64,000 nt of DNA from Streptomyces sp. NBC_01262 (GCF_036226365.1 NZ_CP108462.1:1054001-1118000); one strand, 5' to 3'. Numbered from the stretch's first letter, positions 8,649 through 16,954 are shown. Numbers and translations: made by a program. The notes: generated by a model from the letters alone, not told the origin.

Positions 8649-10804
8649 CCCGCACGCGACGCACGGTCAACGCCCTGGTCTACGGCGACGTGGACCTCAA
8701 CCTCATCGACGGCTCGGCGGTCTGGGCCCAGTCCATGGTCCAGGTCCTGTCGCTGGCCGGCTGCCGGACCAGGCTCGCGCTCAAGGCTCCGGTGCGCACG
8801 GGCCGGTTGGTGGACCCGCTGGCGGAGCTGCCGGGGGTGTCGGTGGTGCGTACGGACCGGGTGCTCTCCCCCGTGCGGGCCTCGCGCGTGCTGCGGGAGC
8901 TGGACGAGCGGGAGCGCTGCGATCTGCTGGTGCTGCGCGGGCGGAAGCTGGTGGCGCAGGTCGTCTCGGACGGGCATTTCGACGGCCGGATCTGGGCGTA
9001 TCTGACCGACATCCCGCAGTCGGCGGCCGAGATGACCGGCGAGGCCGCCGAGGAGCTGGGCCGGATCGCGCAGGCCTGCCGCCATCTGCTCTGCCAGACC
9101 GAGGAGTTGCGCTGCTTCATCGAGGCCTGGGTGCCGGCGGCCTGCGGCAAGAGCGTGCTGTACCAGCCGAGCGTGCCGGTCCCGGACTTCGAGCTGCCCG
9201 CGCATGAGGCGGCGGGGGATCCCGTACGGCTGGTGTACACGGGCAAGTTCGCACCGCGCTGGAACACCCTGGAGATGACGCGGCTGCCCGTCGCCCTCGC
9301 GCAACGGGGTATCAGGGCCGAGCTGCACACCGTGGGCGACAAGGTCCACGACGACCCGCACCACCCGGAGTTCCACGACCGCATGACACGCGCCCTGCGC
9401 GGCGCGCCCGGCGTGGTCCATCACGGCGGCACCCCGCGCCAGGAGGCCATGCGGATCGCCGCCGGCTGCGACCTCGGCCTCGGCTGGCGGCACCCGGAGC
9501 TGGACGCGAGTCTCGAACTCTCCACCAAGGTCCTGGAGTTCGGCACCCTCGGACTGCCCGTCGTGCTCAACCGCACCCCGGCCCACGAAGCCCTTCTCGG
9601 CCCCGACTACCCGCTCTTCGTCGCCGGCTCCGGAACTCTTGACGACGCCGCCGAAGCCGTCGCCCGAGCCGCCGGATCCCCCGCCGACTTCCGCCTCGCC
9701 GCCGCCCGCTGCCGCGAAGCCGCCGCGCACTTCTCGCTGGAGCGCGCCGCCGAGCGCCTGCGCGGCCACCTGGAGCGGGCCTTCCCCGACCGGCCCGCCG
9801 CCCTCGACGGCCGCACCCGCCCCCTGCGCGTCGCCGTCGCCGGGCACGACCTGAAGTTCTTCAACCGGCTGCTGGAGCACTTCCAGTCCCTCCCCGGCCT
9901 GGAGGTGCGAGTCGACCACTGGCCGGCCCTGGCCAAGCACGATCCCGCCGCGAGCCGCGAACTCGCCGCCTGGGCCGATGTCGTGGTCGTCGAGTGGTGC
10001 GGGCCCGCCGCCGTCTTCTACAGCCGCCACAAGCGGCGCGGCAGCCGCCTGGTCGTGCGCCTGCACCGCTTCGAGCTCTACGCGGACTGGCCGTCGCAGG
10101 TCGACATCGACGCCGTCGACCAGGTCATCTGCGTCAGCCCGCACTACGCCCGCCTCACCCGCGAGCGCACCGGCTGGCCCGAGGACAAGATCACCGTCGT
10201 CCCCAACTGGGTCGACGACCGCCAGCTCGACCGCCCCAAGGCCGCCGACGCGCGCTACCGCCTCGGCATGATCGGCATCGCCCCCTCGCGCAAGCGGCTC
10301 GACCTCGGCCTGGACGTCCTGGAGGCGCTGCGCGCCCGCGATCCGCGCTGGCAGCTCTCGGTCAAGTCCAAGATGCCCTGGGAGTACTGGTGGATCTGGA
10401 ACAAGCCGGAGGAGCGGGCCCACTACGACGCGGTCCTGCGCCGCGTCCAGAGCTCCCCGCTGCTTGACGGCGCCGTGGTCTTCGACGGCTTCGGCCCCGA
10501 CGTCGCCGTCTGGCTGCGCCGCATCGGCTTCGTCCTGTCCACCTCCGACGACGAGTCCTTCCACCTCTCCCCCGCCGAGGGCATGGCCTCCGGCGCCGTC
10601 CCCGCCCTTCTCCCCTGGCCCGGCTCCGACTCCATCTACGACCCCCGCTGGATCCACGACTCGCCCGCCGCCATGGCCGACGCGATCGCCGCCACCGCCG
10701 CCGACGGCTGGGAGGCCTCCGCCGCCCTGGCCCGCGACCAGTTGCGCGCCTCCTTCGCCCTGGACACGGTCCGCTCCGCGTGGACCGACCTGCTGCACGC
10801 GTAA
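8645..10804 (+). CDS. Double-domain glycosyltransferase (two GT-B halves fused)
   Basis: A 719-residue protein with two successive glycosyltransferase-like regions. The first (about 1-375) has a VRLVYTGKFAPRWNT strand and a STKVLEFGTLGLPVVLNR donor-site motif near residue 300. The second (about 395-719) starts afresh with RVAVAGHDLKFFNRLLEHF, has KITVVPNWVDD and ends with an SPAEGMASGAVPALLPW donor motif. Each half resembles a GT4 enzyme, so the protein may add two sugars in sequence, or one half may be non-catalytic. ATG at 8645 overlaps the preceding stop (ATGA). It is the last gene of the plus-strand glycan operon. The longer open frame upstream of 8645 is out of frame with the real genes there and was not accepted. 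Confidence 0.85.
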   Translation: MTRTRRTVNALVYGDVDLNLIDGSAVWAQSMVQVLSLAGCRTRLALKAPVRTGRLVDPLAELPGVSVVRTDRVLSPVRASRVLRELDERERCDLLVLRGRKLVAQVVSDGHFDGRIWAYLTDIPQSAAEMTGEAAEELGRIAQACRHLLCQTEELRCFIEAWVPAACGKSVLYQPSVPVPDFELPAHEAAGDPVRLVYTGKFAPRWNTLEMTRLPVALAQRGIRAELHTVGDKVHDDPHHPEFHDRMTRALRGAPGVVHHGGTPRQEAMRIAAGCDLGLGWRHPELDASLELSTKVLEFGTLGLPVVLNRTPAHEALLGPDYPLFVAGSGTLDDAAEAVARAAGSPADFRLAAARCREAAAHFSLERAAERLRGHLERAFPDRPAALDGRTRPLRVAVAGHDLKFFNRLLEHFQSLPGLEVRVDHWPALAKHDPAASRELAAWADVVVVEWCGPAAVFYSRHKRRGSRLVVRLHRFELYADWPSQVDIDAVDQVICVSPHYARLTRERTGWPEDKITVVPNWVDDRQLDRPKAADARYRLGMIGIAPSRKRLDLGLDVLEALRARDPRWQLSVKSKMPWEYWWIWNKPEERAHYDAVLRRVQSSPLLDGAVVFDGFGPDVAVWLRRIGFVLSTSDDESFHLSPAEGMASGAVPALLPWPGSDSIYDPRWIHDSPAAMADAIAATAADGWEASAALARDQLRASFALDTVRSAWTDLLHA

Positions 10805-10872
10805 TCCATTCGTGCGGGCGATCACCGGCCGCTAAGCTCGGTGGCGTCCAGGTGCGCAGGCGACGGCTACTT

Positions 10873-10918
10873 CTGTTCTCGAAAAACAGGGACCCGGGTT
10901 CGAATCCCGGCGGTCCGG
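10873..10918 (+). pseudogene. tRNA 3'-half-like sequence without a 5' half
   Basis: An anticodon-like arm CTGTT-CTCGAAA-AACAG (10873-10889, U33 and A37 in place, anticodon CGA), a 4-base variable segment, a perfect T arm CCGGG-TTCGAAT-CCCGG (10894-10910) and seven further bases plus a discriminator base follow tRNA spacing exactly. No matching acceptor 5' strand (CGGACCG) or D arm is present upstream. A CGA anticodon would mean serine, yet the long serine variable arm is missing. I read it as a tRNA remnant, possibly the duplicated 3' end left at an integration site, rather than a working gene. Confidence 0.4.
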
Positions 10919-10993
10919 CTCCGGCCGGGCTGTGGTGCAGCGGCCCAGCATCCCGGTTCCGTCACCGACTCCGATCTCTGGACCAACGGCGAA

Positions 10994-11017
10994 CGGCCCC
11001 TCGCATGCGAGGGGCCG
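10994..11017 (-). terminator. Hairpin terminator after the GH43 gene
   Basis: A perfect 24-base palindrome with arms of CGGCCCCTCGC lies 19 bases past the stop of the minus-strand GH43 gene. It is GC-rich and has no long T run, as is usual in Streptomyces. It can also end transcription coming from the glycan operon on the plus strand. Confidence 0.7.
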
Positions 11018-11035
11018 CGCCGCGTACGCGAGGGC

Positions 11036-12469
11036 TCACACCGTGGTGCGCGTCCACTGCTGGTTCGTGCCGGTCCCGCAGGTGTACTGGATGAGATAGG
11101 CCCCGTCGGCCGTCGAAGCCCCGTTCACGTCGAGGCACTTGCCGCTGTGGCGGACGACGAGCTTCACGTATCCGCTCCCGGCGTCGACGACCTGCCACTG
11201 CTGGTTGGTGCCGCTGCCGCAGGTGTACTGGATCACCCGGGCGGCGTTGGCCGTCGAGGCGTCGGTGATGTCGAGGCACTTGCCGCTGTTGCGGGAGACC
11301 ACCTGGTAGTAGCCGGTGCCCAGGTCCTTGAACCACCACTGCTGGTTGAGGCCGCCGTTGCAGGTGTACTGGATGCCACCGGCGCTGTCGGCCGTCGAGG
11401 CACTCGCGATGTCGGCGCACTTGGAGCTGTGCCGGGCCTTGATCGTCTCCCAGGGCCCGCCGACTCCGGCCACGGAGCCGGTGGCGGTGTCGATGCTGAT
11501 GCTCGGGTAGTACTGCATGCTCAGCGTCGTGTCGGTGGGGAAGGCCAGCGGCAGCCAGATGTACAGCGAGTCGTTGACGGTGCCGCCGAAGGAGTTGCCC
11601 CAGCGGTCGCCCATGTAGAGGTACGACGTGCCGGAGGTGCCCTGGACCGCGAGGACGTACGCGGTCTGGGACTTGTACGCGGTGGAGTCACCGACGTTGG
11701 CCAGCGCGGACCAGGTGCCGGTGATGCTGGTGGCGGTGGCGTACTTCTGCTGGTTGGGATTCCAGCCGGTGGCGGCCGAAGTGAGCAGGAAGTAGACGCC
11801 GTTGCGCTTGAACAGCGCGGGCGCCTCGCGCGAGGAGCCGGCGAAGAGCAGCTGGACGCGGCTCTCGACGCTCAGGTAGTCCGCCGAGAGCCGGTAGACG
11901 TGGAGGTCGGCGTTGTTGTTGGCGGCCGAGATCATGTACGCGGTGCCGTCGTCGTCCTTGAAGAGGGTGATGTCCCGGGACATGTAGCCCAGCGGCTGGA
12001 AGCTGCCCTGCCAGGTGTAGTTGCCGTCCACGGTGCTGGAGGTGGCGACGGCGGCGCGGGCCTCGGTGTAGTCGCTGCCGTTCTCCTTGTGCATCCACAT
12101 CACGTACTGGCCGGTGGAGGCGTTGTAGATGACCTTGGGCCGCTCGATGTTGGCGGTGGCCAGCTCGGAGGCCGTGGACTGGGTGAGGACGTGGTTGCGG
12201 AACTCCCAGGTCTTCAGGTCCGTGGAGCGGTAGGCGGAGACGTACTTGAAGGTGTTGTCGCTGTTGCGGTCCTCGCCGAACCAGTAGTAGTAGGAACCGA
12301 CCTTGATGACCCCGCCGCCGTGCGCGTGCACCACGGCGCCGTCGGTGTCGGTGAACTGCGTGGCGTTGGTGACGGTGACGGTCGCGGCGTGCGCCGCCCC
12401 CGCCGTGAAGAACTGGGCGACCAGGCCGATACAGACGGCGAGCACCCAAGCCCAGGAGCGAGCTCTCAT
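11036..12469 (-). CDS. Secreted GH43 glycosidase with ricin-type (CBM13) lectin domain
   Basis: A 477-residue exported glycoside hydrolase. A signal peptide (MRARSWAWVLAVCIGL and an A-rich cleavage region ending AHA) covers about the first 28 residues. The five-bladed propeller domain (about 30-330) begins with the HAHGGGVIKVGSYYYWFGE pattern that I associate with the exo-beta-1,3-galactanase-like group of GH43. The last 130 residues form a beta-trefoil with three QW repeats (GLNQQWW, GTNQQWQ, GTNQQW). It probably trims galactan side chains of plant arabinogalactan outside the cell. The start ATG is set by a strong GGAGGAAAC site (12471-12480), so the 55 upstream in-frame codons are not coding. 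It stands alone, with its own terminator and a long upstream gap. Substrate is inferred from the motif. Confidence 0.85.
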   Translation of the reverse strand: MRARSWAWVLAVCIGLVAQFFTAGAAHAATVTVTNATQFTDTDGAVVHAHGGGVIKVGSYYYWFGEDRNSDNTFKYVSAYRSTDLKTWEFRNHVLTQSTASELATANIERPKVIYNASTGQYVMWMHKENGSDYTEARAAVATSSTVDGNYTWQGSFQPLGYMSRDITLFKDDDGTAYMISAANNNADLHVYRLSADYLSVESRVQLLFAGSSREAPALFKRNGVYFLLTSAATGWNPNQQKYATATSITGTWSALANVGDSTAYKSQTAYVLAVQGTSGTSYLYMGDRWGNSFGGTVNDSLYIWLPLAFPTDTTLSMQYYPSISIDTATGSVAGVGGPWETIKARHSSKCADIASASTADSAGGIQYTCNGGLNQQWWFKDLGTGYYQVVSRNSGKCLDITDASTANAARVIQYTCGSGTNQQWQVVDAGSGYVKLVVRHSGKCLDVNGASTADGAYLIQYTCGTGTNQQWTRTTV

Positions 12470-12633
12470 ACGTTTCCTCCCATGCCGTGCGGGACATTTC
12501 ACACCCCTTCGAAGAAGGGGCTTACTTGGAGGGGACGTGTGGGATGGTATGGGCGACCCGACGCCGCTAACAAGACGCGCGCCCGTACTCGCCCCTAGGA
12601 TCGGCGGCGGGGTGGGAACGGAAGGGCAACACA

Positions 12634-13545
12634 ATGACCGGACGACAACAGCCGCAGTACGACGTGCTCGTCGTCGGCGGAGCCGGCGTGGACACCGTCG
12701 TCCGCGTCGACTCGCTGCCGGTGCCGGCAGCCGATTCGGTGGGGGTGCCGCCGATCAGGGAGATGCCCGGGCAGACCGGTGGCTACAAGGCGCTGGGCTG
12801 CCGCGCGCTCGGGATGACGGTGAAGTTCCTGGATGTCATCGGGGACGACTGGATCGGCGCGATGGTGCGCGAGCACCTGGCCAAGGGCGGGGTGGACTTC
12901 GAGGCGGTGATCTCGACGGCCGGGACGCGGCGGGCGGTCAACCTCGTGGACGCGTCGGGCCGGCGGATGTCGTTCTACGACGGACGGGATCCGCTCGACC
13001 TGCGCATGCCGCGCGAGTTCTACCTGCCGCATCTGCGCCGGGCACGGCACGTGCACCTGTCGGTCATGCACTACGCGCGATTCCTGTACGACGACATCGA
13101 GGAGCTCGGCGTCCCCGTCTCGACGGATCTGCACGACTGGGACGGCGTGGCGGACCATCACAAGGAGTTCGCGCTCCGCTCGGACCTGGTGTTCCTCAGC
13201 GCGGCCGGGGCCGGGGAGCGGATCGCCGGGGTGATGCGGGACATTCTCCGCGACGGGCGCGCCGAGGCGGTGATCGCGACCGCGGGGGCCGGAGGCTCGT
13301 ACGTGCTGAGCCGGGACGGCGGCGGCAGCACCCCGCGCCATGTGCCGGCGGTGGCGCCGCCCGGGCCGGTGGTGGACTCCAACGGCGCGGGCGACGCCTT
13401 CGTGTCGGGCTTCCTTTACGGGCGCCGGGCGGGCCGGGACCTGGAGGAGTGCGCCCGGCTGGGCGCCGTCGCGGGGGCGTACGCCTGTACGGGCGAGGGG
13501 AGTTCCGCGCTGGCCGGCGCGGAAGTCCTGGATCAGGCCTTGTAG
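12634..13545 (+). CDS. PfkB-family carbohydrate kinase
   Basis: A 303-residue ribokinase-fold enzyme that should phosphorylate a sugar or nucleoside with ATP in the cytosol. The N-terminal substrate region has GGAGVDTVVRVDSLP and a GGYKALGCRALG stretch where family members carry GG-x-(A/G)-N. The C-terminal signature DSNGAGDAFVSGF near residue 250 contains the catalytic Asp and the anion-hole glycines. Length is normal for the family. The start is supported by GGAAGG about 12 bases upstream. It is divergent from the GH43 gene and convergent with the methyltransferase, overlapping its tail by 13 bases. The substrate cannot be told; its neighbours give only a loose link to sugar use. Confidence 0.85.
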   Translation: MTGRQQPQYDVLVVGGAGVDTVVRVDSLPVPAADSVGVPPIREMPGQTGGYKALGCRALGMTVKFLDVIGDDWIGAMVREHLAKGGVDFEAVISTAGTRRAVNLVDASGRRMSFYDGRDPLDLRMPREFYLPHLRRARHVHLSVMHYARFLYDDIEELGVPVSTDLHDWDGVADHHKEFALRSDLVFLSAAGAGERIAGVMRDILRDGRAEAVIATAGAGGSYVLSRDGGGSTPRHVPAVAPPGPVVDSNGAGDAFVSGFLYGRRAGRDLEECARLGAVAGAYACTGEGSSALAGAEVLDQAL

Positions 13546-14351
13546 CCGACGCCGCCGTAGAAGGTGCCGGTCCGGCGCAGTTCGTCGGCGTCGGGGACCG
13601 GGTCACCGGGGGCGGGACGCCACAGCGGCACCTGGACGAGGCCGGGGTCCAGCAGGTCGAAGCCGTCGAAGAACGGCAGGATCTCGGCGTGCGGGCGGAG
13701 GTTGACGGTGGCGGTGGCGCCCTCGTAGACCTTGGCGGCCTTGGTCTGGGAACCGTCGGGGAAGAAGTCGGCGGTGCCGTGGGAGAGCACGAGGTAGCTG
13801 CCGGCGGGGAGGGCGTCGCCCAGGATCCGGGCGAGCCGGGCGGGGTCCTCCTTGTCGGTGACGAAGTGCAGGACGGCGACCAGCAGCAGCGCCACGGGCT
13901 GCTCGAAGTCGATGAGCTCGCGGATCGTGGGGTGGTCCAGGATCGTCTCGGGCTCGCGGACGTCGCCGAGGAAGAAGCCGGTGTTGCCGGTGCCGGTGAG
14001 TCTGGCGCCGGCGTGGGCCGCGACGATCGGGTCGTTGTCGACGTAGGCGACCCTGACCTCGGGCGAGAGCGCCTGGGCGGTCTCGTGGGTGTTGGGCGAG
14101 GTGGGGATGCCGGTGCCGATGTCGATGATCTGGCGGATGCCCTGCTCGGTCACGAAGCGCGTGGCGCGCTGCAGGAAGCCGCGGTTGGCGCGGGCCGACG
14201 GGCGGATCGAGGGGAACAGCTCGATCACCCGGTCGGCGGCTTCCCGGTCCACCTCGTAGTTGTCCCAGCCGCCCAGGTAGTAGTCGTACATCCGGGCCGG
14301 GTGCGGGCGGCTGGTGTCGATCTGCTCGACCGGGAAGCCCTCGTCGCTCAA
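13533..14351 (-). CDS. SAM-dependent methyltransferase, Methyltransf_19 (DUF574) family
   Basis: A 272-residue protein of a family greatly expanded in Streptomyces. It shows the family's opening (HPARMYDYYLGGWDNYEVD), the SAM motif IIDIGTGIPTSPNTHE, VAYVDNDPIV, and a VALLLVAVLHFV strand. Members have the methyltransferase fold, but substrates are mostly unknown. Translation starts with TTG at 14351, with GGAG eight bases upstream. It lies 36 bases downstream of the DUF397/XRE pair on the same strand and may be cotranscribed with it. The 3' end overlaps the convergent PfkB gene by 13 bases. Confidence 0.85.
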   Translation of the reverse strand: MSDEGFPVEQIDTSRPHPARMYDYYLGGWDNYEVDREAADRVIELFPSIRPSARANRGFLQRATRFVTEQGIRQIIDIGTGIPTSPNTHETAQALSPEVRVAYVDNDPIVAAHAGARLTGTGNTGFFLGDVREPETILDHPTIRELIDFEQPVALLLVAVLHFVTDKEDPARLARILGDALPAGSYLVLSHGTADFFPDGSQTKAAKVYEGATATVNLRPHAEILPFFDGFDLLDPGLVQVPLWRPAPGDPVPDADELRRTGTFYGGVGYKA

Positions 14352-14387
14352 CGAACTACTCCGTATCTGTGGTCAGGACATCGCTGG

Positions 14388-14660
14388 TCAGGACAGCAGG
14401 AAGTCTGCTTCGCCGGCCTTGGCGCCCTGGATGAAGGTGGTGATCTCGTGGTTGGTGTAGATCAGGGCGGGGCCGTCCGGGTCGGTGGACTGGCGCAGCG
14501 CGACCCGGCCGTCGTTGAGCTTGAGTGCCTCGACGCAGGATCCGCCGTTGCCGCCGCTCCACGGCTTGCGCCAGCCCTCGTTCCCCAGTTCCCTGGCCGG
14601 CATGCCGTTGTACACCGGCTTGTTCATGTTGTTGGTGCTGTTCGAACCGTTTGCGCTCAT
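14388..14660 (-). CDS. DUF397 protein
   Basis: A 90-residue protein with the DUF397 hallmarks: a WRKPWSGGNGGSCVEA core, a VALRQSTDPDGPAL segment and a final TTFIQGAKAGEAD helix. In Streptomyces these small proteins are almost always encoded next to an XRE regulator with a DUF5753 sensor domain, as here (two bases between the genes), and are thought to act together with it. Some family pairs affect development and antibiotic production. The N-terminal extension is Asn/Ser-rich. No enzymatic motif is visible. Confidence 0.88.
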   Translation of the reverse strand: MSANGSNSTNNMNKPVYNGMPARELGNEGWRKPWSGGNGGSCVEALKLNDGRVALRQSTDPDGPALIYTNHEITTFIQGAKAGEADFLLS

Positions 14661-14662
14661 GG

Positions 14663-15538
14663 TCAGGTCTCCCCGTGGATCTCACCGAGTATGGCCTCGG
14701 TGTTCTGTGCAGGCGCGGCCTGCGCGCACATCCGGTCCAGCGCCTCCAGGAAGGTCGTGACGTCGTCGCGGTCGTCGAAGTACACCGCGCCGACCAGGCT
14801 CTCGGTGTAGACGATGTCCGGGAGTTCCTGGACGTGGAACCGGAAGATGTGGAAGGGCCCGTACATCGCGGGATGCGGTCCCACAGCGAAGGGCATGATC
14901 TGCAGTCGTACGTTCGGCTGTGCGCCGGCCTCGATCAGTTTGGCGATCTGGGCGCGCATGATGCCCGGGCTCCCGATAGGTCTTCGCAGAACCGTCTCAT
15001 CGAGCACACACCACAGCAGTGGCGCGTCGTCCTTGCGGTTCAGCACCGCCTGCCGTTCCATGCGCAGCGCGACCCCGCGTTCGATCTCCTCGTCCGGAGC
15101 GTGCGGGAGACCGGCCTTGAGTACCGCGCGGGCGTAGTCCTCGGTCTGGAGCAGCCCGGGGACGTAGTGCGGCTCGTAGACGCGGATGCTGGCCGCGTCG
15201 CCCTCCAGGCTCACAAAGGCTCTGAACCAGTCGGGGAGGACATCCCGGTAGCGGTGCCACCAGCCGGGCTGGTTGGCCTGGCGGGCGAGGGAGAGGAAGG
15301 ACTCGACCTCGTCGGAGTCGGTGACCCCGTAGGTCTGGAGCAGCTTCTCCACGTACGGGATCTTGAGGCTGACCTCGGCCTTCTCCATGCGGCGGATCGT
15401 GGCATGGGTGACGTACAGCGCCTGCGCCGCCTGCTCGTAGGTCAGCCCGGCTTTCTCCCGCAGGTCCTGCAGCCGCTTGCCGAGCACCACTCGCAGCAGG
15501 GTTGGGCCACCCCCGCCTGCCGGCCGCCCGTCGATCAC
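14663..15538 (-). CDS. XRE-family regulator with DUF5753 domain
   Basis: A 291-residue DNA-binding regulator. Residues about 15-75 form an XRE helix-turn-helix (LGKRLQDLREKAGLTYEQAA, then THATIRRMEKAE). The remaining two thirds match the DUF5753 region (VPGLLQTEDYARAVL, RMERQAVL, LQIMPFAVGPHPAM), a likely ligand- or protein-sensing domain. It starts with GTG at 15538. It is divergent from an anti-sigma-type ATPase gene and followed two bases later by its DUF397 partner; this trio is a recurrent Streptomyces module. An inverted repeat at 15618 in the divergent gap is a likely autoregulatory site. Confidence 0.88.
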   Translation of the reverse strand: MIDGRPAGGGGPTLLRVVLGKRLQDLREKAGLTYEQAAQALYVTHATIRRMEKAEVSLKIPYVEKLLQTYGVTDSDEVESFLSLARQANQPGWWHRYRDVLPDWFRAFVSLEGDAASIRVYEPHYVPGLLQTEDYARAVLKAGLPHAPDEEIERGVALRMERQAVLNRKDDAPLLWCVLDETVLRRPIGSPGIMRAQIAKLIEAGAQPNVRLQIMPFAVGPHPAMYGPFHIFRFHVQELPDIVYTESLVGAVYFDDRDDVTTFLEALDRMCAQAAPAQNTEAILGEIHGET

Positions 15539-15617
15539 GAACCGATCCCTCCAACTGCCGTCACAGCACAGAAGTGTGTCACGCCATCAGCGCAAGGAAC
15601 AGCCTGTCAGGTCAATT

Positions 15618-15630
15618 CTGTAATTTACAG
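15618..15630. promoter_or_regulatory. Perfect inverted repeat, candidate XRE operator
   Basis: CTGTAA-T-TTACAG lies midway between the divergent XRE gene and the HATPase gene. It is AT-rich against a very GC-rich background and has the size and symmetry of an XRE half-site pair. This is a candidate binding site from sequence symmetry and position only. Confidence 0.45.
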
Positions 15631-15674
15631 ATCGCATCTTGCCAAAGCTTCAACTGCACACGCATAGTTGCGGC

Positions 15675-16097
15675 GTGGCTGCTTCCCAAGACGCTCTCCC
15701 CCTCCGGTTAGAGCGCCGTGGCGCCTTCGGGCTGCCCGCTCTCGGCGCCTCGGTCGCCGAGGCCCGTCGCCGTGTGCGCACGATCCTGCGGGAGTGGGAG
15801 GTGGCGGACGAGGTGCGGGACGACACCGAGATGGTGATCTCCGAGCTGTTCACCAACGCCGTACGGCACACCGCCAGCGAACTCATCAGCTGCGAGCTGC
15901 GCCTGGTCGGCGGCCGGGTGCACATCGAGGTCACCGACGAGGGCAGCGGCCCCACGGAGCCCCGGCAGCGCACCGCCCACTGTGACGAGGAGGGCGGGCG
16001 CGGGCTGCTCCTGGTCGGCCTGCTGTCCAGGGCATGGGGAGTACGGCCGCCCGGCATCGGGCGGGGCCGCACGGTGTGGGCGGAACTGGCCCTGTGA
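15675..16097 (+). CDS. Anti-sigma-factor-type ATP-binding protein (HATPase_c_2), with TTA codon
   Basis: A small (140-residue) GHKL ATPase-fold protein like RsbW/SpoIIAB relatives, which may bind and phosphorylate anti-anti-sigma partners. The N box VISELFTNAVRHT is near residue 55, with G-box elements VTDEGSG and GGRGLLLVGLLS. The GTG at 15675 is preferred over a TTG at 15639 because the family fold begins soon after; the ribosome site is weak for both. A TTA leucine codon is in frame at 15708-15710, near the start, so translation should depend on the bldA tRNA and hence on developmental stage. It is divergent from the XRE/DUF397 pair, its usual partners. Confidence 0.8.
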   Translation: MAASQDALPLRLERRGAFGLPALGASVAEARRRVRTILREWEVADEVRDDTEMVISELFTNAVRHTASELISCELRLVGGRVHIEVTDEGSGPTEPRQRTAHCDEEGGRGLLLVGLLSRAWGVRPPGIGRGRTVWAELAL

Positions 16098-16128
16098 CCT
16101 GACCTGACCGGCCTGGTCCGGTCCGGCT

Positions 16129-16923
16129 TCAGTCCAGCGGCAGCAGGTCCGGGCGCTTGGCCTCCACGTTGTCGCCGGAGGACTCGCCGCGCAGGCGGCG
16201 CCCGATCCACGGCACCAGATACTCGCGCGCCCACTGGATGTTGTCCCGCCGGACCTCCCCGGGGGCCCGCGCCGGCAGCGGCGGCCACGCCTGGTCCGGA
16301 TCGGCCGGCACGTCGAGACCGAGCACCTGGCCGGCCCGCAGCGCGACCCGGGTGTGGCCCTCGGGAGACAGGTGCAGCCGGTCGGCGTCCCAGGCGCGGC
16401 GGTCCTGGACCGAGCGCAGCGACCACAGGTCGAGCACCGGGCACCCGTGCCGGTCGGCGACGGCCCGCACATGCAGGTTGTACGTGGCGATCTTGCCGCG
16501 CAGCAGGCCGAGCACCGGCGTGCCCCGGGTGTCGAAGCCGGTGGTGAGCACAAGCGTGCCGACGGCGGCCTTGAGATCGACCACCGCGGCCTCGAAGCGC
16601 TCCGCGACGGCGTCCGGGTCACTGCCCGGCCGCAGGATGTCGTTGCCGCCCGCGCAGAAGGTCACCAGGTCCGGGGCGAGCTCCACGGCGCGCGGGACCT
16701 GCTCCGCGACGATCTGGTCGAGGAGCCGGCCCCGCACGGCGAGGTTGGCGTAGCGGAAGTCGTGCTCGGGCCTGCGGTCGGACAGCAGCACCGCCAGCCG
16801 GTCGGCCCAGCCCACGAAGTTCCCGTCGGGGCCCGGGTCGCCGACGCCCTCGGTGAAGCTGTCGCCGATCGCCGCGTACGACCCGATCGCTCCGGTTTTG
16901 TTTGTTCTCGAATCGTCTCCCAC
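16129..16923 (-). CDS. SGNH/GDSL-family hydrolase
   Basis: A 264-residue hydrolase with the blocks of the SGNH fold: block I AAIGDSFTEGVG (Ser nucleophile) near residue 20, a Gly-containing block II at ANLAVRGRLLDQI, block III VTFCAGGNDIL (Asn), and block V DRLHLSPEGH with the Asp-x-x-His pair. It is likely an esterase or lipase-like enzyme. No signal peptide is visible, so it probably acts in the cytosol. It starts with GTG at 16923 with AAGGA upstream. It stands alone between convergent and same-strand neighbours. Natural substrates for this subgroup are unknown to me. Confidence 0.87.
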   Translation of the reverse strand: MGDDSRTNKTGAIGSYAAIGDSFTEGVGDPGPDGNFVGWADRLAVLLSDRRPEHDFRYANLAVRGRLLDQIVAEQVPRAVELAPDLVTFCAGGNDILRPGSDPDAVAERFEAAVVDLKAAVGTLVLTTGFDTRGTPVLGLLRGKIATYNLHVRAVADRHGCPVLDLWSLRSVQDRRAWDADRLHLSPEGHTRVALRAGQVLGLDVPADPDQAWPPLPARAPGEVRRDNIQWAREYLVPWIGRRLRGESSGDNVEAKRPDLLPLD

Positions 16924-16954
16924 GGGAGCACATCCTTCTCCTCGATACGTGACC

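Noticed and set aside
7292..10825. A 1177-codon open frame on the minus strand
   Set aside because: It is antisense to the glycan operon; composition is repetitive Gly/Ala/Val/Arg with no motif, as expected from GC-biased third positions of the real plus-strand genes.
10835..10920. A complete functional tRNA-Ser(CGA)
   Set aside because: The T arm and anticodon arm are good, but the acceptor 5' strand, D arm and the long serine variable arm are missing.
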